Shown one piece after another: positions 43,301 through 51,460 of a DNA stretch of 64,000 bases. Origin of the DNA: Notospermus geniculatus. Its lineage: Eukaryota; Nemertea; Pilidiophora; Heteronemertea; Lineidae. Both the position numbers and the translations under genes were made by a program. Numbering within the stretch: the stretch's first letter is position 1; every line of letters begins with the position of its first letter. The stretch is taken from positions 295,710-359,709 of the forward strand of contig NMRB01000321.1 in assembly GCA_002633025.1 (NCBI GenBank), read 5' to 3'. The notes beneath the pieces are model-generated. The model worked only from the letters and a program-made list of their open reading frames with translations, had not been told where the DNA came from and made no database searches.

Positions 43301-46300
43301 AGTTGGCCGGGAATTGAACCTGTCGTTTCTCAGTTTCAAGTCGGACACTCATCTAGCACTTGCAGGCCTATGGCACTGCCGCAAGAAATTAATCAACCCA
43401 CATGTAACACCTATAGTGGTGTTACGCAATACATGTTTCACACCAACCATGTTGAAACGCTGGCTGAAACAACGTTTCAGTAAGAACAGCGTTTTATCTA
43501 AGCACTTTTGAAAATATGGATTTAAAATGCTTCTTAAGTTGGAACAGATTTTTGTTAAAACAGGTTTTGGATAAAACAGCTTTGAAAATATGGGCCTCAG
43601 TGTCCTATCAGAACGTTGCTTATAGATGATGACGAGCAAAACCATCCCGTTGTTTACAATTCCTCTCGCTTGCATTTCAGGAGATGAACAGCCAGGCGTC
43701 CATCTGAATACCTGGTTGAAGTGCACTGGTACAGGACGCTCCTTGGATAAAAGTCTAAGCATGGTTTCTCACGATATATACGTGATAGGTACTCAAGAGT
43801 CCTCCCTTACAGAAAAGGAATGGACGGGCAAGATCAAGAAGGCACTGGAGGGACTCTTTGAGGATTCTTTTCATATGGTAAGTTTCTGGATTTACAAATA
43901 TGTGGCGGTCTAGGAAAACCCGGGGGATGTCGCTGAATGATCAATAAGGGCTGTCAGATTGCCCGTGCATTGATCTGCTACTGTTTACCTGTTACGTAGT
44001 ACATTTCAGCTATTGAAATGTGCGGGTTCACCAAGGCCATTAACACTTTCCTCAAACGCGACGTCCGACGGGTTTTCCTAGACCGCCTCACAACTGTGAC
44101 CGCTCTAGCAAAAGCTAGCACTTGTCGCAAGTGATCATCACTGGTCATCAGTTTACTCAATTATTATCAATGCTGTCCACAACTATTATCAACCTGCAGA
44201 GACGTACATTTCAGCTATTGTGTTATTGGGTGTGTTTCAAAATTGTGATCATTTCAAAGTTAAATTTTGCACCATTTTCTTGGGTGACCAAAGATTTGTG
44301 CCATTGATTTTCCAAAAATCAAATGTAGTATTTGATAATATAGACCTTTAACTGTTAGTTTTTCTTCATCTGGGATATACAGTGTACACTCATTTGAAGG
44401 AGGGTATCAAAAAATATTGAGCTTACCAATACCAGCAAAATCTATCGTTCCGTCCGACACCAAAACTACTTTCTGCTGTCAGACTTTAAAGGGTTAATAG
44501 ATCAATTAGCTTGCAGTGCCATAATTTAGAGCTCCATGATACCTAGATCTGACATGAATATTGTAGAGTTTCAAGAAACAGCCTTTCACCAGTAGACAAA
44601 AGAATGGTGAAAATTTTCTGGTGTCGGACAGAACCTTTTTGAAACACACCCTATTAGGCCATTAACCCTTTCCTCGGTTGCGACATGTGCCTACCTTTGC
44701 TAGAGTGGGTCAAATACTTTCTTCAAGTTTGCTGTACAGAGAAGGACAACTTCGAATCTCGTCATAATTTCAACTCACTTTACCATCTGCAGGTTGCGGC
44801 TACGAGTCTATGGGGAATTCGGCTCGTCATTCTGACGAAAATGGAACATAAGAACAAAATCAGCCATGTGCGGACGTCTTTCGTGCGGACAGGAATCGCA
44901 AATACCCTTGGTAAGAATCAACTTGTGCTGATTCAGAATCGCATCTCTTTCATGTTCGATATTCGGCCTTTTAGTTTGAGAAATGTTGAATATTGTTAGA
45001 CTAAGAATCCATTCATGCGAATTTCGAGTGGTGCGATGCCGCATCCTTTGTCCATGACTAATGCCGCAGAAACAAACAATGCTTTCGAACGTCTGCTGCT
45101 CAAAAATCGCGTGAATGGACAGCCAGCCTTAGGAAGTCTGCAATTTAAGTTGCTATTTTCACTGTGATTTTGTCAGAGTGACTGTTTGCAGTGAAAGGGT
45201 TAATGTTGTTTGCTTATGTTTCTGTTGTTTCAGTTATTTCGTTTTCTTTTTTTAGGCAATAAAGGTGCTGTTGGTGTGTCGTTTTCATTTCTTGCTACAT
45301 CAATGTGTTTTGTTAGCGCTCATCTCACGTCTGGTTCTGAGAGAAACCGCAGGTTCGTCATTTTCCGTGGCCTTCCGTGGACATCACCATTGCCTTGACT
45401 ATGACACTAATGCAGTAATTGCGTTTCGAACCCTACTTGGCATGAGTCTCTGGCAGAATCTCTGCCTTGATTGGCTCACCAGGGCCGTATTTAGCGGGGG
45501 GGGGGGGGCAAGAGGGCAGTTGCCCCCGCCAGAGCCAACAAAAAAAGCCTGATTTTCATGCGGATTTGGGCAAAAAATGGCAAAACAGGTCTTCTCCCCC
45601 CCAGGGAGGATTTTGCCCTCCCAGGACCAAAAAGCTAATTTCAGCCCTGCTCACCCAACCCAGTTGTTAAAGGGGTACTTTGCTACCTGGTAGAGATTGT
45701 CTATATGTCTTGTTAGGAGGAAATAATTATTATTTCCTCCTGGTCTTGTGCACTTGTGGCAGCACGACTGTAATACTTCCCAAGAAGTGGAGCTTGATCT
45801 GGATTGCATGTGCCCAGAGCTAAGGTATTACCGTATGCATAAAAATATTTGCGGCCAAAATATTTCGGGATTGGCATGTCAGTGTACCATTTTGCGTATA
45901 ATAATGTTCGCGTAATAACGTTATAATATAATGGTAATAATAATATTATAGTATTAGCGTATAATTAACTTCGCGGTATGAGAGGCACTTTCGCGATTTT
46001 CGCGGCGATTTTTATACGCGAATATATTTATGCATACGGTATGTCAGAATGCTTTGAGAGTGTATAACAGTGGAAAGTGCCACATAAACAGGCCTTTTCT
46101 TCTGAGGCGAGTGAAAAACTGCTCACCTGAGAACAATAGAAAATTCTATTGTTCTGAGGCGAGCAGTTTTTCACTCGCCTCAAAAGACAAGGCCTGCATA
46201 AAATCCTATTTGGACATCTCATTGCAATGCCTTTTGATCTCTTTTCAGGAGGAATGTTAATTTCCGTGACATAACCAAAGGCCTATCCTTGGGCAACAAA

Positions 46301-49300
46301 CAGCTGAGTCTGTTCGACATGACCAAACAATTCCACCACCTCTTCTGGCTCGGGGATCTCAATTACAGGCTGGATGAGAAAGTGGACGTAAGATCAAACT
46401 TTCTGTCAGTTCCTACCACCTCTCTCACATGTACCTCTCATGCAAACTTTAAACTTTAACTTTAACCGTTTCAGGTAATTTTGAACAAAATCAAGAACAA
46501 GGATTATGACTCTTTGCTACAACATTGCGACCAACTCAATCAGTCGAAGAATGCCAACGAAGCGTTCCAGTGTTTCTTGGAGGAGCCTATCACATTCCCT
46601 CCAACATATCGCCTAGAGAAAGGCTCCATCGACAAATACGTATGGCAGAAATTCAAAACTACTGGTGTAAGTTGGCTTGGTTTTTCTGTGAAAATTTGTC
46701 ATTTGTTATTGGTCGTTATTGAAGGTGAGCTTCAGTCAGCTCGGAAATTTTGTTGTCTGTCATCGTAGAACGACAAGACATCTGGAGAGTGTAAACAACT
46801 CGGTGCCGGATGCCGTTACATTGCGACATCGGACGAAGTGTAAAGCTGCCTAAACCACTTCAATGCCGGCTGTATTTTGATTTCATAATGCTGAATGCCA
46901 CAGGTTTATGTTTCGAGTGATGTCGTGAAGCTGTTTTAATGGGCGATTGCGTAAAAACTTGCACCGCGGCAGTGACGTCATAGTCCTGACCCCATTTCCT
47001 GGTATAGAGGCTATGCACTGACGTTATCAAATGACGTCATCAATGGGTATGCCGCCACGCTGGATGGAAAATGGACGGAGCAGACTGTCACATGCAGTGC
47101 GTCAGAATGTCAGAACGTTCCATCCAACATGGCGTCACATCGCAGCACGCGAGCTGATGACGTCACGTGCATAGCCTCTATATCTGGACACAGCACTGAA
47201 GTGGTAAGAATGACACTCTTGTTCTCAGAGTACCAGTATGTCTAATATGGCAGATTTTGGAGGTGTTAGGCCCTTTTGACTTGATGGAAGAACACCTGCC
47301 TTACATGCAGGAGATCCGGGTTCAATTCCCGGTGCAGTCTGCGACAAGTATATTGTGACCTCCATATTATCATTATCTTAGGTAAGGATCAATGTTCCCT
47401 CCTGGTGCGACCGAATCTTATGGAAGTCATATCCTGATACCTACATCAACTCCAGAGCATATGGTAAGTTTCTTGAGACATAAGGATCAACTCTTGGCAT
47501 GTACAGTGGGTCCTCACTTAACACGTTGACTGCCAGCTACGAGCATACTCGTAGTCACAGATGTCCTCCCCATTGCCAGCTACGAGTATACCGGTACTCG
47601 TAGTAGGGCTAATGCATTTTCTGTTAATGTTGATAAGCTTGGCAATGATGAAGAGCCATCCAATGATCATACTGCATTGGGGATTGACCAGATGTATGGG
47701 AACACGCTAGAGGGCATACAGCTACGACTCGTAGTTGGCAATATGAAATAATTTGAAGTAGGCCTGGTAGTCATGGCAGTGGCAGATAAAATGATATTTT
47801 AACCATGGCAGTCAACGTGTTAACGGATGCTCAAGTTCTACAAGGAGGACACCCCTGCATTAAAGACACCAATGTTTATCCCCAAATTGGTCATTTCTGT
47901 TCATTTTGACCTGTGTAATCAGAACACGTCCGGCACTCTACAACCCCCAAACGCCTGATGTCGATTTCAGCATCTATTCTTGTCTATTTCACCTAGGATG
48001 CAACGAAGACTTCACCACCAGTGACCACAAACCAGTATTCGCCAGCTTTGAGATCGGCATCGCCTCTCAGCACATGTCTAAGGGTCCCAAAGTTCCCCTA
48101 GGACAGGAGGCTGAGATCATATTTGAGAGCTGTGAGGCGGAGCTCAACACAACAAGCCGTCAGAACTTTGTCTTGGAGTTTCATTCTACTTGCTTGGAAG
48201 GTAAAGTTTTACAATATTTTTTGCTTGGAATCTGGTGATTTGACAGTGCAGGTTTCCGCAACTGAATTTTTCAAATTTATATGACATTTAATGTCAAAAT
48301 ACATGTAATCCACTTAAAATTTTCATTACAGCACCAGTCTTAAGCAGAGCCAACGTGCAATTCAGTCGCCCAGAGTCCAACTGCTACATTCCTAAATGGA
48401 CCTCGGAGTTCCTACCACACCTCAAACCCATTGTTCCCGACAGGAATTACCTCGAGGACCAACATATCCTTGTGGCAGTCAAATCAGTTGATGTTCATGA
48501 ATCCTACGGTAAGATATAGGCCTACTGCGCGGAGCCTTGATAGCCTAGTGATTATCATGTCCTAGGCACGGATCCGGGGGCGCAACCCCCCCCCCCCTTT
48601 CGGCCAACAAATTCTGAAATTTGGAGCAAATCACCGCAGATTTCAAAGTTTCTAGCACAGTGCGCCCGTCTTTTCTGAAATCGTGGATCCGCCCCTGTGT
48701 CCGCTTAGAAAGCAGAAAGTCCCGGGTTTGAATCCCGGGCCTATTGGGATTAATCATCCCTGGCTCTTCAGTCCTTTGCATGGGAGAGTAAGCCGTGGGG
48801 CCTCATTTGGTGCAGGCGCGGATCCAGAGGGGGCGCACGGGGGCATGAGCCGCCCCTTTGGCCAACAAATCTGTAAAATTGACCGTGAAATTCTGGGATT
48901 TGAAACAAATCATTGAAATTCGCCGCAGATTTCAATGTTCCTAGCACAGTGTGCCCCCTCTTTTTTCCCAAATCCTGAATCCCCCTTGTGATTTGCCTTT
49001 TCAAGGGCAAGTAAAAGACCCCAGTTCATTCTTTTCGCACATTTGATATTATAATCTTTTGGAATAGGTGAATGTGTGATCGCCGTCAAGCCGTACTTCA
49101 GTATCTACCCGGTGGAATTCGAGTGTACTCTAACCCACTATGCTGAGGAGACTGGGGTCTTGAGGGGCAAACTCCACGTGAAGGTACCAGAAGTAGGCCC
49201 TGCTGCGTCCAGATGGTCAAGCAGAGGAAGGAAGAGTTATGGTGAGTAAAAAACAAACTTCAGTTTCCTCATGCTGTACATCATACTTTGAGAAGAGTTT

Positions 49301-51460
49301 GTTTGTTATGTAGTTTGTCCGCGATTTTCTCCAAGACTGACGAACGGATTGCCCCCAAACTTCATAGGCCTATGCACGTACAGACAGACCTCGGAAGTGT
49401 CCTTACGAAGCCCGAATTTTGATTCGTCCCCCAGAGTCCAGCAGACGGCATCTTCTGTCAAAGTTTTCTCACATCCTCAGGGTTCTCCACAGGGTTTGAA
49501 ACAGACCGGGCGATGGTGACGTCACGCGGTTACTGATACCGCCGCACATGCGTCGTCAGGGGGGGTCCGGAGGCCTCCCCCAGAAAAATTTGCAATCTAT
49601 AAGCCCTGAAATGCGATTTCCCGGCATTTCGGAACGCGAACATAGCTCCTGTCAGTGCTTGGAAAACCTCAGTGTTATTTAAAGTGAATAATTTTGACCG
49701 GACGGCAATTTTTTAGACCGGGCGCTGAGATCAACCCGTGCCCGTTCTGTTACACTAGTGGAGAACTCTGATCCTATGGCATTGATTGAAAATTATTTGA
49801 AGAAATGTTGTTCCTGTGAACCATCTGAAGAATGTTTCTTCAAATTTTTTCCGATTCATATCCGAGGGTGTGCAAAAAATTCTTCAGAAGATACTGTCTG
49901 CCTAAACCTGGGAGCAGATGAGATAGAGAGGGTCCATTATATTTTCAGAGGTGACAATGCACGAGGGTGACAGCACTCGTCGATATTCGGACGACCCGAG
50001 CGCCAAAATCAGAGAGAGGCCGCCCGCACCGATACCACGAGGAAAATCGTACAATGGGACAGGTAAGGTTTTGTTTTAGTTTTTCATGTGTAAAGCGGTC
50101 CATACACTATCCAATTTTACTGCACAATGGGGCCCAAATGAGGGCATTTGCTTCTGGCATAATGGGTAAAAGAAAGATTGGCAATAATATTGCCCATTTT
50201 GATCCTCATATTGTGCAATAATATTGATCATGTATGCGTATTAAGTGATGCTTCAAAAAACAGCTGAAAGCTTCATCATCCTGATCTCAGTTTCAAAGTT
50301 TCATGTGTATTTGATATTTCAGGAACAACCTCTCTGAGCAATAAGACATACCAGTATCCTGTCTTAAATCCAATCAGCGTGCCCACCATCTTTGAGCTGG
50401 ACAAGGGACAAAAAGACAACTTGAAACCACGACCAACCCCTGAACCTCGAAATCGAAAACAAAGCCCATCTAGACGGTCGCCCGTGACGACACCGACACA
50501 AAAATCGCCGCAGAATTCACTGTTTGGGACGCAAATTAGTACGTCTCCGACAACGGAAAAGCCGCCATTGATGCCGAAAGATGAATCGATGAAGAAGGAG
50601 CGGGTCTATGAGGATGTGCCAAATGAAGGCGAAATGCCGCCAGCACCACCGAGGAGAGTGCAATCGCTGGAAATGGATGTAGGTGGATAAGTTCTTGACA
50701 CATTCATTGCATTTTCAACTTTTATTGCTATAGAGGTTTCCCACGTGACGTCATAAAGTCCACGCTGGACATCAAGTTGACCACGTGTTTCCTGAAGGAA
50801 TGTCACAATGACGCTATGATGTTATTTCGTGTGCTGTCGCGTCACGTCAGGCGTCATGTCAATCCACGTGTAGCACCCTGTTGACGCCAGATTGTGTCAT
50901 TTTGACGTCCAGTCACACGATTTGATGACGTCAGTGGGATTTCTCTGTACACCCTTTGTATAATGTGGCCCTGGGTGTTCAAAGCTCTCATAGAATGAGG
51001 AAATTCTAAGCGTTCAAATGGACACACAAAGAATGTAGTCACAGTTGACTGCAGTTCATGAATTCCTTTGATGTCAAAATGGGAAATGTTAGTTCCAACA
51101 TTAGCCATGATCCATAGGAAGGGTCTATAGAGAAACTTACAAATGTAGGCCTGTGTATTTACTTATAATGCCGTAGCTGGCACGCCTCTCTGAATTCAGT
51201 GTTTCGAACCCTCATGATGCGACTGATTTCTATCGTTACAGATGTACACAAAGATTGCCAAACCCAAGACGATCGACGAGTGGCTATCTCAGATCCATTT
51301 ACCACAATACACGGGAACTTTCAAGATGAACGGATGGGACTCTTTGATTTGGTTATCCGACCTTACTGTAGATGATCTTAACAGTTTGAAGATTGAGAAA
51401 TTCCACCACCAGCGGATTTTGGAAAGCATTGAGGAACTGAATAAGGATACATGTACTTGA
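34320..51460 (+). CDS. INPPL1: SHIP-type SH2 inositol 5-phosphatase, 20 coding exons
   Basis: Exons: 34320-34453, 34640-34851, 35570-35693, 36109-36255, 36423-36501, 40814-41065, 41811-41940, 42920-43117, 43681-43877, 44793-44910, 45256-45352, 46249-46387, 46475-46666, 47382-47463, 47997-48200, 48332-48508, 49068-49241, 49949-50062, 50323-50678, 51242-51460. All are GT-AG and phase-consistent: 1114 residues. SH2 at 5-105 with phosphotyrosine-binding Arg in GSYLVRDSE. 5-phosphatase at about 415-720 with FIGTWNMG, NKGAVGVSF, HLTSGSER, WLGDLNYRLD, PSWCDRILW and TSDHKPVFASF intact, so catalysis is expected. C2-like region at about 730-885. Proline-rich tail with PPAPPRR. SAM at about 1045-1110 (IDEWLSQIHLPQYTGTF). 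Family role: dephosphorylates PI(3,4,5)P3 to PI(3,4)P2 at the membrane after phosphotyrosine recruitment. The C-terminal SAM is shared with SHIP2 (INPPL1) and absent from SHIP1 (INPP5D). No NPxY is seen. In-frame TAA at 34302-34304 supports the start. Confidence 0.96.
35134..35331 (-). mobile_element. tRNA-derived SINE family F, copy 1
   Basis: The minus strand has A box TGGTGCAATGG and B box GGTCTGATTCC, followed by a body containing CCAGAAAGGTTTCTGGAGAG and AAGCACTTTGAGA. The same body occurs at 41395-41690 and 43170-43375. It lies in a SHIP intron, antisense to the gene. Confidence 0.65.
35765..35835. repeat. CTG/CTA trinucleotide-rich tract
   Basis: Imperfect CTGCTGCTCCTACTTCTGCC-like run in a SHIP intron. 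Confidence 0.7.
35922..36015. repeat. perfect 94-bp palindrome (46-bp arms, 2-bp loop)
   Basis: CAAGTTTTCTTTAGTATTTT ... ATGTTCATATT is followed by AC and then the exact reverse complement, ending AAAATACTAAAGAAAACTTG. I see no mismatch in the arms. It lies in the SHIP intron between exons 3 and 4, 93 bp upstream of exon 4. Confidence 0.95.
36590..36672 (+). mobile_element. tRNA-like SINE head
   Basis: A box TGGCATAGTGC and B box GGTTCAGGCCC at tRNA-like spacing, in the sense orientation of SHIP intron 5. Confidence 0.5.
36781..37184. mobile_element. CAGGGTTCT-ended MITE with TCTTAT target duplication
   Basis: Starts CAGGGTTCTGCC and ends GGGCAGAACCCTG. TCTTAT occurs immediately before (36775-36780) and after (37185-37190). 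Inner arms contain GCCGACCGGCACT (about 36837) and CCGACCGGCACTCA (about 37150). No coding capacity. Confidence 0.85.
37648..37850. mobile_element. foldback family E, copy 2
   Basis: CATCTGCTCCCAGGGTTGAG ... CTCTGCGGACAGACGAGTT, the same layout as 14432-14642. Confidence 0.75.
37851..38058. mobile_element. foldback family E, copy 3 (adjacent, opposite orientation)
   Basis: AACCCATCTACCCCCAGAGT ... ACCTGGGGCAGACGAGTT. It directly abuts copy 2, giving a head-to-head pair. Confidence 0.75.
38490..38622. mobile_element. foldback element
   Basis: TTAGGCTGACTTTACATG ... CGGATGACACGCG is mirrored by CGTGTCATCCGATAAAGTCA + GCCTT. Confidence 0.75.
38832..39355. repeat. direct duplication of about 320 bp
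   Basis: The block beginning TTAGCTGAACAAACCGGTTG at 38832 restarts at about 39160 (TTAGCTGAACAAGCCGGTTG). Shared phrases include CCAGAAATGCCAAGA and CCACCATCTGTTGGATGG. The second copy is interrupted by the element at 39362; its remainder (CCCACTAGTGTATCTGGC...) resumes after 40270. Confidence 0.8.
39362..40270. mobile_element. 909-bp foldback element with GTCACGGT arms
   Basis: GGCTATTCGTACCGTCACGG + TGCAAATAAC ... AGATCTTATTCACACCGTC is mirrored at the right end, which finishes CACGGTACGAATAGCC. The right part (about 40010-40260) carries about five tandem copies of TATTCACACCGTCACGGTAC + GAATAAGAACCG. A tRNA-like sequence lies inside. It interrupts the 38832-39355 duplication. Confidence 0.8.
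39626..39702 (+). mobile_element. tRNA-like sequence inside foldback element
   Basis: A box TGGCCGAGTGG and B box GGTTCGAGCCC, with an extended variable region as in Ser/Leu tRNAs. The acceptor stem does not pair well. Likely a SINE head or tRNA pseudogene. Confidence 0.5.
40397..40750. repeat. 177-bp tandem duplication
   Basis: Two copies (40397-40573 and 40574-40750), each starting AACATCCGCTGGTGACACTC and ending GATGTAAATGTAATG, with a handful of differences. The array ends 64 bp before SHIP exon 6. Confidence 0.9.
41172..41342. mobile_element. ATAGGAGC-ended MITE, copy 1
   Basis: ATAGGAGCTGTCAGCGAG ... GGCTGACTGCTCCTAT. Bases 58536-58705 hold a second copy in reverse orientation, in an ACOT9 intron. 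Both contain CAGTCATTATCGATCGAGC-like and CATCTGTTRGCAATATG phrases. Confidence 0.85.
41395..41690 (-). mobile_element. tRNA-derived SINE family F, copy 2
   Basis: The minus strand begins GGAGCCACGGTGGTCTAGTG with A box TGGTCTAGTGG and B box GGTTCGAATCC, both consensus. The body (AGGTTTCAGGATAGACTGG, GAGCAGCTCATCTGAG) matches the other family F copies. It is the best-preserved head in the window. Confidence 0.75.
41998..42522. mobile_element. TTAA-flanked MITE family G, copy 1, with nested insertion
   Basis: TTAACACATTGACTGCCAGC ... GGCGGTCAACGTGTTAA. TTAA at both ends indicates piggyBac-type integration. The interior is collinear with 47518-47823, except for about 215 bp inserted at 42139. 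Confidence 0.9.
42139..42353. mobile_element. insertion with 9-bp target duplication
   Basis: GACGAAGAG lies on both sides (42130-42138 and 42345-42353). The uninterrupted relative at 47518-47823 has a single GATGAAGAG. The insert contains dispersed repeat C (CGACCCCAACCGGGGTC). Confidence 0.85.
42627..42893. mobile_element. foldback family H, copy 1
   Basis: AGACAAATCCCAAATTCCCA ... GCGCACTTCCGCCGAAATGG is mirrored by CCATTTCGGCGGAAGTGC ... TTTGGGATTTGTCT. It ends 26 bp before SHIP exon 8, so its right end overlaps the expected branch-point region. A relative is at 60975-61212. Confidence 0.85.
43170..43375 (-). mobile_element. tRNA-derived SINE family F, copy 3
   Basis: The minus strand carries a B box GGTTCAATTCC and the family body (CCTCAGAAAGGTTTCTGGAG, GAAGCGCTTTGAGACC). 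Like the other two copies it is antisense within a SHIP intron. Confidence 0.65.
43901..44092. mobile_element. 192-bp MITE family J, copy 1
   Basis: TGTGGCGGTCTAGGAAAACC ... GGTTTTCCTAGACCGCCTCA + CA. A second copy of exactly 192 bp lies at 59431-59622 in the same orientation and is highly similar. Copy 1 starts 23 bp after SHIP exon 9. Confidence 0.92.
44094..44714. mobile_element. TGTGACC-ended MITE with nested insertion
   Basis: CTGTGACCGCTCTAGCAAAA on the left and TTTGCTAGAGTGGGTCAAA on the right. It matches the element at 26552-26743. A 424-bp element is inserted at 44228. Confidence 0.8.
44228..44651. mobile_element. 424-bp nested element with TATT target duplication
   Basis: Starts GGGTGTGTTTCAAAATTG and ends TTTTTGAAACACACCC. 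TATT precedes it (44224-44227) and follows it (44652-44655). AT-rich interior without coding frames. Confidence 0.88.
45485..45655. mobile_element. dispersed element D, relative
   Basis: Begins with a GGGCCGTATTTAGCGGGGG run, contains GGGCAGTTGCCCCC, and ends AGCCCTGC. Its C- and G-runs resemble the elements at 7440 and 56321. In a SHIP intron. Confidence 0.5.
46089..46196. repeat. long hairpin with nearly perfect arms
   Basis: CAGGCCTTTTCTTCTGAGGC + GAGTGAAAAACTGCTC ... CAATAGAA is mirrored by TTCTATTG ... GAGCAGTTTTTCACTCGCCT + CAAAAGACAAGGCCTG. Arms of about 53 bp with a few mismatches, 53 bp upstream of SHIP exon 12. Confidence 0.9.
47003..47182. mobile_element. TATAGAGGC-ended MITE
   Basis: TATAGAGGCTATGCACTGAC ... 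TGACGTCACGTGCATAGCCT + CTATA, a 180-bp inverted-repeat element rich in TGACGTCA words. Confidence 0.85.
47270..47344 (+). mobile_element. tRNA-like sequence (Val-type anticodon arm)
   Basis: CCTGCCTTACATGCAGG forms a perfect anticodon stem with a TAC anticodon, and CCGGGTTCAATTCCCGG forms a perfect T arm with B box. The D arm and acceptor stem are poor, so a tRNA pseudogene or SINE head is more likely than a working tRNA-Val. Confidence 0.5.
47518..47823. mobile_element. TTAA-flanked MITE family G, copy 2
   Basis: TTAACACGTTGACTGCCAGC ... GGCAGTCAACGTGTTAA, 306 bp including both TTAA. It is collinear with 41998-42522 minus the nested insertion. Confidence 0.92.
48541..48740 (+). mobile_element. 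tRNA-like SINE split by a GGATCC-ended element
   Basis: A box TAGCCTAGTGA at 48541 and B box GGGTTTGAATCC at about 48724 are separated by a GGATCCGGGGGCGC ... GGATCCGCCCC insertion (about 48570-48695). Removing the insert would bring the boxes to tRNA-like spacing. Confidence 0.6.
48818..48985. mobile_element. dispersed element D, relative
   Basis: GCGCGGATCCAGAGGGGGCG ... GCACAGTGTGCCCCCTC, ending AATCCTGAATCC. It shares AAATTC.GCCGCAGATTTCAA words with 48570-48695 and 55983-56132. Confidence 0.6.
49424..49922. mobile_element. foldback family E, copy 4, with nested insertion
   Basis: Left end TCGTCCCCCAGAGTCCAGC, right end AAACCTGGGAGCAGATGAG. It is interrupted at 49478 by another element. 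The right end lies 26 bp before SHIP exon 18. Confidence 0.8.
49478..49770. mobile_element. CAGGGTTCT-ended MITE with ATCCT target duplication
   Basis: CAGGGTTCTCCACAGGG ... ACTAGTGGAGAACTCTG, flanked by ATCCT on both sides (49473-49477 and 49771-49775). Same terminus as 36781-37184. Confidence 0.85.

Noticed and set aside
47270-47344. Functional tRNA-Val(TAC)
   Set aside because: The anticodon and T arms are good, but the D arm and acceptor stem do not pair.
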